From assembly GCF_007115095.1 (NCBI RefSeq), contig NZ_SULH01000001.1:62001-126000 (forward strand): a DNA stretch of 64,000 nt, given 5' to 3'. This stretch comes from Levilactobacillus enshiensis (GTDB taxonomy: Bacteria > Bacillota > Bacilli > Lactobacillales > Lactobacillaceae). Of this stretch, positions 59,501 to 64,000 are shown piece by piece. The first letter of the stretch is position 1. Every line of letters begins with the position of its first letter. Both the position numbers and the translations under genes were made by a program. The notes beneath the pieces were generated by a model, which worked only from the letters and a program-made list of their open reading frames with translations, did not search any database and was not told the origin of the DNA.

Positions 59501-61444
59501 ATGATGTCAACATATTATGTTTCTAAACAGGGTGACGACCGAAACGTTGGAAATCAAGTTAGTCCGTTTTTAACAATCAACCATGCAGCGCAGATAGCAA
59601 AAGCAGGAGATGCAATTATTGTTCATCAAGGCGTTTATCGTGAGCGAGTTGATCCGCGACGGTCCGGCACGGCAACACAGCGAATTATCTACCGAGCGGC
59701 TGCCGGTGAACACGTCACCATCAGTGGCGCTGAAGTGGTGACAAACTGGCAGCAGGTAGAACAAGGTGTTTGGCAAACGATCATTGATAATCAGTTATTT
59801 GGAAAATTTAATCCGTTTTCCCAGCAACTGCGGGGGGATTGGTTAGAGCAGAGCAATGGTTGCCATGCAGGTGATCTTTACGTTAACGGACGATCGTTTT
59901 ATGAGGCTAGCACGTTGGATGAGGTATTGGCCGGAGCTAAGCGGAAATTGGTCACGGAGTACATCACTAATGTAACGGTACCTGATCCGCATACTGACCA
60001 AACTGGATATTTGTGGTTTGCAGAAGTCGGCAAAAATCAGACGACACTGATTGCTAACTTTCACGAGCTGAACCCGAATCAGGTACTAACAGAGGTTAAT
60101 GTTCGACAGACCTGCTTTTATCCGTCGCGATTAGGGGTTAACAATATTACAGTTACGGGTTTTGAAATTTGTCAGACTGCAACGCCATGGGCACCACCAA
60201 CAACTGAGCAGATTGGGATGGTCGGTCCTCACTGGGCTAAAGGGTGGGTGATTGAAAATAATGATCTCCATGATGCTAAGTGTAGTGCTATCAGTCTTGG
60301 AACACCGCGGCTCGGTGAAGAAAATTCCTTTTCTAAGCATCATGATAAACCAGGTTATCAATATCAGTTAGAAAAGGTATTTGAAGCACAGCGATTAGGC
60401 TGGAGTCGAGAAATGGTGGGATCGCACTTGATCCGTAATAATGAGATTCATCACTGTGGTCAGGGTGGCATTATTGGTAATCTCGGTGGTATCTTCAGTG
60501 ATATTCGTCATAACCATATTTATGAAATTGGCACGAAGTTTGAATTTGGTGGTTGGGAAATTGCTGCACTGAAATTACATGCCGGTATTGATACGGTTAT
60601 TGAGGATAATCAAATTGATCACAATACGTTAGGAACGTGGCTAGATTGGCAAGCCCAGGGAACCCAGATTTTACGCAACTTGTATCATCACAATTTACGC
60701 GACTTGCTGATTGAGATGTGTCATGGCCCATTCTTAGTTGCAGATAATGTCTTTGCGTCAATTCACGCAATTGATGAGTTTTCTCAAGGCGGTGCGTTTA
60801 TCAATAATCTGATTGCTGGTGAAATAGCAATTGAAAATGTTTTAAATCGTGCGACACCTTATCATCTTCCTCATAGCACGGCTATTAAGGGATATGCGAT
60901 GGTCTATGGAAGTGATGACCGGTATATGAACAACATTTTTATTGGATCGACGGATCAGTCATATATAAATGGGACTAAAGCGTACGATGGCAGTTCATTG
61001 TCCATGGAGGATTTTGTACAGGCCGTTGAAGTTCGTTTGCCGGGAGACGTTGAGCTGTTTGAAACAGTACGACAACCTGCTTATATCAACAATAATGTCT
61101 ATTTACAAGGTGCTCAGGGATTTACTAAGGAACATTATGCGTTTAAGGATGCTGATTTCGATACGCATTTTACTGTGATTCAATCAAGGAAGACCGTTAA
61201 AGTCAGCTTGAAATTGCCAGCAACTTTCCAGACATTTCGCGGACAGGTTCAGAGTACAGCCACGCTTAGTCCAACTCGGTTATCAGAAATGAGGTTTGAA
61301 AATTCTGATGGAAGTACGTTGCGACTAGATCATGACTATTTTGGTTGGCCAAATGATGATGCTGGAGAGAATATCCCAGGACCGTTTAGTCAATTACATT
61401 CCGGGGATAATGAAATTGTTGTCTGGGAAAGCCCATTGAGGTAG
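59501..61444 (+). CDS. GH120 beta-xylosidase
   Basis: A 647-residue cytoplasmic enzyme with a right-handed parallel beta-helix core, seen as repeated GWVIENNDLHD, HLIRNNEIHHCGQGG, HNHIYEIGT and VIEDNQIDHN turns. A carbohydrate-binding-like insertion lies near residues 70-210. It matches GH120, known from Thermoanaerobacterium saccharolyticum XylC. From the ATG at 59501, GTWLDWQAQGT puts Asp at residue 382 and LLIEMCHGPF puts Glu at residue 405. These are the numbers I recall for the nucleophile and acid/base of the XylC enzyme. It would release xylose from imported xylo-oligosaccharides. AGGAGGAG precedes the start; ATG 59504 is also possible. Confidence 0.88.
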   Translation: MMSTYYVSKQGDDRNVGNQVSPFLTINHAAQIAKAGDAIIVHQGVYRERVDPRRSGTATQRIIYRAAAGEHVTISGAEVVTNWQQVEQGVWQTIIDNQLFGKFNPFSQQLRGDWLEQSNGCHAGDLYVNGRSFYEASTLDEVLAGAKRKLVTEYITNVTVPDPHTDQTGYLWFAEVGKNQTTLIANFHELNPNQVLTEVNVRQTCFYPSRLGVNNITVTGFEICQTATPWAPPTTEQIGMVGPHWAKGWVIENNDLHDAKCSAISLGTPRLGEENSFSKHHDKPGYQYQLEKVFEAQRLGWSREMVGSHLIRNNEIHHCGQGGIIGNLGGIFSDIRHNHIYEIGTKFEFGGWEIAALKLHAGIDTVIEDNQIDHNTLGTWLDWQAQGTQILRNLYHHNLRDLLIEMCHGPFLVADNVFASIHAIDEFSQGGAFINNLIAGEIAIENVLNRATPYHLPHSTAIKGYAMVYGSDDRYMNNIFIGSTDQSYINGTKAYDGSSLSMEDFVQAVEVRLPGDVELFETVRQPAYINNNVYLQGAQGFTKEHYAFKDADFDTHFTVIQSRKTVKVSLKLPATFQTFRGQVQSTATLSPTRLSEMRFENSDGSTLRLDHDYFGWPNDDAGENIPGPFSQLHSGDNEIVVWESPLR

Positions 61445-61457
61445 TAAAAAGTAAAAA

Positions 61458-61471
61458 TGTAAGCGAATTCA
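61458..61471 (+). promoter_or_regulatory. cre-like site between the GH120 and transporter genes
   Basis: TGTAAGCGAATTCA matches the cre consensus at 13 of 14 positions and lies 35 bases before the transporter gene. It may allow CcpA control inside the operon. Confidence 0.55.
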
Positions 61472-61505
61472 GTAGGACTAAATAAATGAAACTAAGGTGA
61501 CTGAA

Positions 61506-62780
61506 ATGAGTAAAGAAGAACAAAGAGATCCGGCTTGGATTGATTCCATTCCAGATGAGCGCCAACCGAAAGCGCCCATCAAGATTGGGATTGCAACGGG
61601 GCTAGGAGCACTCCTCTGGCTAGGACCGTACCTAGGTGTGAATGCTGTCTTACTACCGGCAAAGGTTGAACAGATCACGCCAAGTAATAAAGCTGCGGTT
61701 GTTGCCTTAATGGCTTCTGCTGCGATGATTGTTGCGACACTAGCCAATATTATTATTGGTGGCTTATCCGATCTGACTCGTTCTAAATGGGGGCGGCGGA
61801 CACCATGGATTATTACCGGTTCCATTGGTGGTTGCGTCATGCTAGTTGTTTTCAACATGGTGACATCAGTGACGGGATTGGTCGTCTCGTGGTGTATTTA
61901 TCAAATCTTTTTAAATGCGATTGTGGCACCGTTACTAGCGATAATTTCTGACCAGGTCGCGCCTAAGCATCGAGGAACGATTTCCTCTATCTATGCTTTT
62001 GGATATGTTATTGGTCAGTATGGTGGGCAAATTGTTGGGGCACAGTTTTTGAAGTCGATTGGAACTGGGATTATCGTCATGGGATTCTTGACACTGTTGG
62101 CGGGACCAATTGCCGCTTTGATTGTTCGAGAACCCTCTAGTCATGCAATGCCTAAGAAGAGTTTCACCTGGAATATGTTTGTACAAAACTTTATTTTTCC
62201 ATTACATAATGCCAGAGACTTCTATCTCGCGCTCTTTGGGAAAATGTTTATCAATACGGCAACTTCCGCCATTATGGCTTATCAACTGTATATCTTAAGT
62301 GATTATATTCGATTGAATACAAACGGTCAGCAACGGTATGTCTCGCTGATTTCAACGTTGTTAATGATTACGGCAATTGTAATGTCGATTACAGCAGGAC
62401 CGATTTCCGATAAGATCAAGAGTCGAAAGATTCCGGTGTTTACTGCGGCATTGCTGGTTGCAATCGGGGTCGCTATGCCAGCTACCTCCAGTGCACCATG
62501 GACCATGCTAGTGTATGGGGCCGTTGCTGGTCTTGGGATGGGGATTTTCTTCGCGGTTGATCAGGCTTTGAACTTGGAAGTTTTACCCAATCCAGAGAAT
62601 GCAGCGAAAGACTTAGGCATTTTGAATCTAGCTAACACCGGATCACAAATTTTAGGCCCAATTGTGGCCGCTGGAATTGTTACCGCTGCTGGTGGCAGTT
62701 ACTATTGGATCTTTCCAATTTGTGCAGCGCTCGCCTTAATTGGTGGTGTTATGGTTCTAATGATTAAAGGTGTTAAATAG
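61506..62780 (+). CDS. MFS sugar transporter (SLC45/GPH-related)
   Basis: A 424-residue membrane protein with 12 helices. SDLTRSKWGRRTPWIITG after helix 2 is the signature loop of this MFS branch, and SDQVAPKHRGTISSIYAFGY lies after helix 4. With GH120 upstream and GH30 downstream, it most likely imports xylo-oligosaccharides or beta-glucosides. ATG 61506 is chosen because AAGGTG lies six bases upstream; the GTG at 61497 lies inside that ribosome site. The GH30 gene starts 31 bases after the stop. Confidence 0.87.
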   Translation: MSKEEQRDPAWIDSIPDERQPKAPIKIGIATGLGALLWLGPYLGVNAVLLPAKVEQITPSNKAAVVALMASAAMIVATLANIIIGGLSDLTRSKWGRRTPWIITGSIGGCVMLVVFNMVTSVTGLVVSWCIYQIFLNAIVAPLLAIISDQVAPKHRGTISSIYAFGYVIGQYGGQIVGAQFLKSIGTGIIVMGFLTLLAGPIAALIVREPSSHAMPKKSFTWNMFVQNFIFPLHNARDFYLALFGKMFINTATSAIMAYQLYILSDYIRLNTNGQQRYVSLISTLLMITAIVMSITAGPISDKIKSRKIPVFTAALLVAIGVAMPATSSAPWTMLVYGAVAGLGMGIFFAVDQALNLEVLPNPENAAKDLGILNLANTGSQILGPIVAAGIVTAAGGSYYWIFPICAALALIGGVMVLMIKGVK

Positions 62781-62811
62781 GCAGCTTAAAAATTGAAAGG
62801 TGTGACGAAAA

Positions 62812-64000
62812 GTGAAAGCAACGCAGTATGAAACCACGCAACAGGAAAAATTGGTCGCAAAGCAGTTGGCAACAACGACAACCATCAACCACAACCATTT
62901 AAGTGTTGGAACGACTAAACAACAAGAAATCTGGGGGTTTGGTCAGACATTTAACGAGTTAGGAGCTGTGGCACTGCAGAATGCATCAGCTAAGACTCGT
63001 GAAGAAATTATGGATGACCTCTTTAAACCGGGTGTGGGGATGAACTACAGTATTTGCCGAATCCCAGTTGGAGCTAGTGATTACGCGATTAGTTGGTACA
63101 GTTCAGATGAAACACCGGATGATTATGATCTAGTAGATTTCTCTATCGAACGAGATAAGAAATATCTGCTTCCCTACATCAAGGCAGCACTAAAGAGAAA
63201 TACAGATTTGAAGTTCTCGGCATCGCCATGGAGTCCACCAACCTGGATGAAGACTAAGCCAGTCTATAATTACGGCATCCTGAAGCATGATGCAAAGACA
63301 CAACAGGCTTACGCAAATTACTTTGCAAAGTTTATCCGGGCCTATGACGCGGAGGGAGTTCACATTAGCGAACTGTATGTGCAAAATGAACCACAGCGGA
63401 ATCAAAAGTTTCCTTCCTGTTACTGGACGGGAGAGGAGCTCCGTGATTTCATCAAGAACTACTTGGGACCGACCTTTGCAAAGCTGGGCTTGAAGACCGA
63501 TATTTGGTTGGGAACAATTAATTCGCCATTAGAGGATACAGAAATGACTGAGGACAAGACAACAGACTATCCAGTCATTACGGAAACGGTGCTGAGCGAT
63601 CCAGAAGCTTACAAGTATATCAAAGGCGTGACGTATCAGTGGGCTGGTAAGTCAGTGCTTCAGCGAACAGTCCAGTCATTCCCAGAGCTTAATTATCTGC
63701 AATCAGAAAGTGAATGTGGAAATGGGAAAAATACGTGGACGTATGCAGAATACATTTTCAATCTATACCGGCACTACTTTAACAATGGAGTCAATGGTTA
63801 CTTGTATTGGAACTCTGTTCTAAATGCTGGTGGTGAGAGTAGTTGGGGTTGGCAACAAAATAGCCTAATTTCAATTGATGCGGAATCTGGCACGGTAACT
63901 TATAATCCAGAATATTATGTCATGAAGCATTACGCCCACTTTGTTAAGCCGGGGGCCCATATGTTGAATTACAAGGGTCACCTGTCGGGGGAATCAATTG
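62812..64000 (+). CDS. Glycoside hydrolase family 30, truncated by the window end
   Basis: An open frame of at least 396 codons beginning with GTG, with AAAGGTG upstream, running past the last base. Segments IWGFGQTFNELGAVAL, MNYSICRIPVGASDYAISWY and FSASPWSPPTWMK are the start of a GH30 barrel. The acid/base Glu is in LYVQNEPQRNQKF and the nucleophile is probably the Glu in LQSESECGNGKNTW. There is no signal peptide. GH30 enzymes include beta-glucosidases, beta-xylosidases and glucuronoxylanases; the neighbours favour a beta-xyloside or related plant sugar. Confidence 0.9.
   Translation, partial: MKATQYETTQQEKLVAKQLATTTTINHNHLSVGTTKQQEIWGFGQTFNELGAVALQNASAKTREEIMDDLFKPGVGMNYSICRIPVGASDYAISWYSSDETPDDYDLVDFSIERDKKYLLPYIKAALKRNTDLKFSASPWSPPTWMKTKPVYNYGILKHDAKTQQAYANYFAKFIRAYDAEGVHISELYVQNEPQRNQKFPSCYWTGEELRDFIKNYLGPTFAKLGLKTDIWLGTINSPLEDTEMTEDKTTDYPVITETVLSDPEAYKYIKGVTYQWAGKSVLQRTVQSFPELNYLQSESECGNGKNTWTYAEYIFNLYRHYFNNGVNGYLYWNSVLNAGGESSWGWQQNSLISIDAESGTVTYNPEYYVMKHYAHFVKPGAHMLNYKGHLSGESI

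Noticed and set aside
1-64000. CRISPR arrays, prophage, insertion sequences, rRNA or tRNA genes
   Set aside because: Read through for regularly spaced repeats, transposase or phage proteins and cloverleaf or rRNA sequences; none found.

Overview
The window reads as a chromosomal stretch of a plant- or ferment-associated lactic acid bacterium of the Lactobacillaceae. Supporting signs are AGGAGG-type ribosome binding sites, many short intrinsic terminators, CcpA-type cre sites, GPH-family sugar symporters and a tannase/gallate decarboxylase set. The tannase closely resembles, from memory, the Lactiplantibacillus plantarum enzyme. A xylulokinase/polyol locus and two hemicellulose loci would fit a heterofermentative genus such as Levilactobacillus, but the genus is inference. 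No rRNA, tRNA, CRISPR array, insertion sequence or prophage was seen.

Layout. 1-2.1 kb: end of a cation efflux protein, an isochorismatase-fold protein without its catalytic residues, a glutathione peroxidase, and a secreted metzincin-like protein that has lost all three zinc histidines. 2.3-5.1 kb: a copper operon on the minus strand (membrane cupredoxin, soluble cupredoxin, CopA ATPase, 33-residue membrane peptide) behind two CopY-type operators. 5.3-14.3 kb: beta-lactamase-like hydrolase, aldo/keto reductase, GPP34 protein, three-gene NAD(P) transhydrogenase, a 55-residue membrane protein, and a GntR-ABC operon. 14.5-14.6 kb: a folded noncoding element. 14.7-20.5 kb: a polyol/pentitol locus (ROK repressor, GPH symporter, SDR dehydrogenase, xylulokinase) with cre sites and a shared TTTTATAAAA box. 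20.6-30.9 kb: drug efflux MFS, TauE exporter, secreted tyrosine phosphatase, TetR-GNAT pair with an apparent ATT start, VOC protein, MarR-ABC exporter operon, DUF2975/HTH pair, and a secreted PAP2 phosphatase with a beta-strand repeat. 31-43.5 kb: GH31 plus GPH symporter, a redox cluster (TetR, Old Yellow Enzyme, HxlR, PucR, nitroreductase, NmrA-like), GH36 alpha-galactosidase, pyrrolidone-carboxyl peptidase, aquaporin and DUF1801.

43.5-48.2 kb is an AT-rich restriction-modification island. It carries two adenine methyltransferases of DpnM/DpnA type, two nuclease-like proteins that do not resemble DpnII, and an unidentified 182-residue protein; it is the best candidate for a little-described system.

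48.4-58.5 kb: an APC permease followed by the tannin region. Tannase would release gallate from gallotannins. A divergent LysR regulator and contiguous lpdC-lpdB-lpdD would then decarboxylate gallate to pyrogallol; LpdB probably makes the prenylated flavin used by LpdC. Between them lie two tandem acetyltransferases and a peptide deformylase homologue. 58.5-64 kb: a xylo-oligosaccharide locus (AraC regulator, GH120 beta-xylosidase, sugar transporter, GH30 hydrolase cut by the window end).
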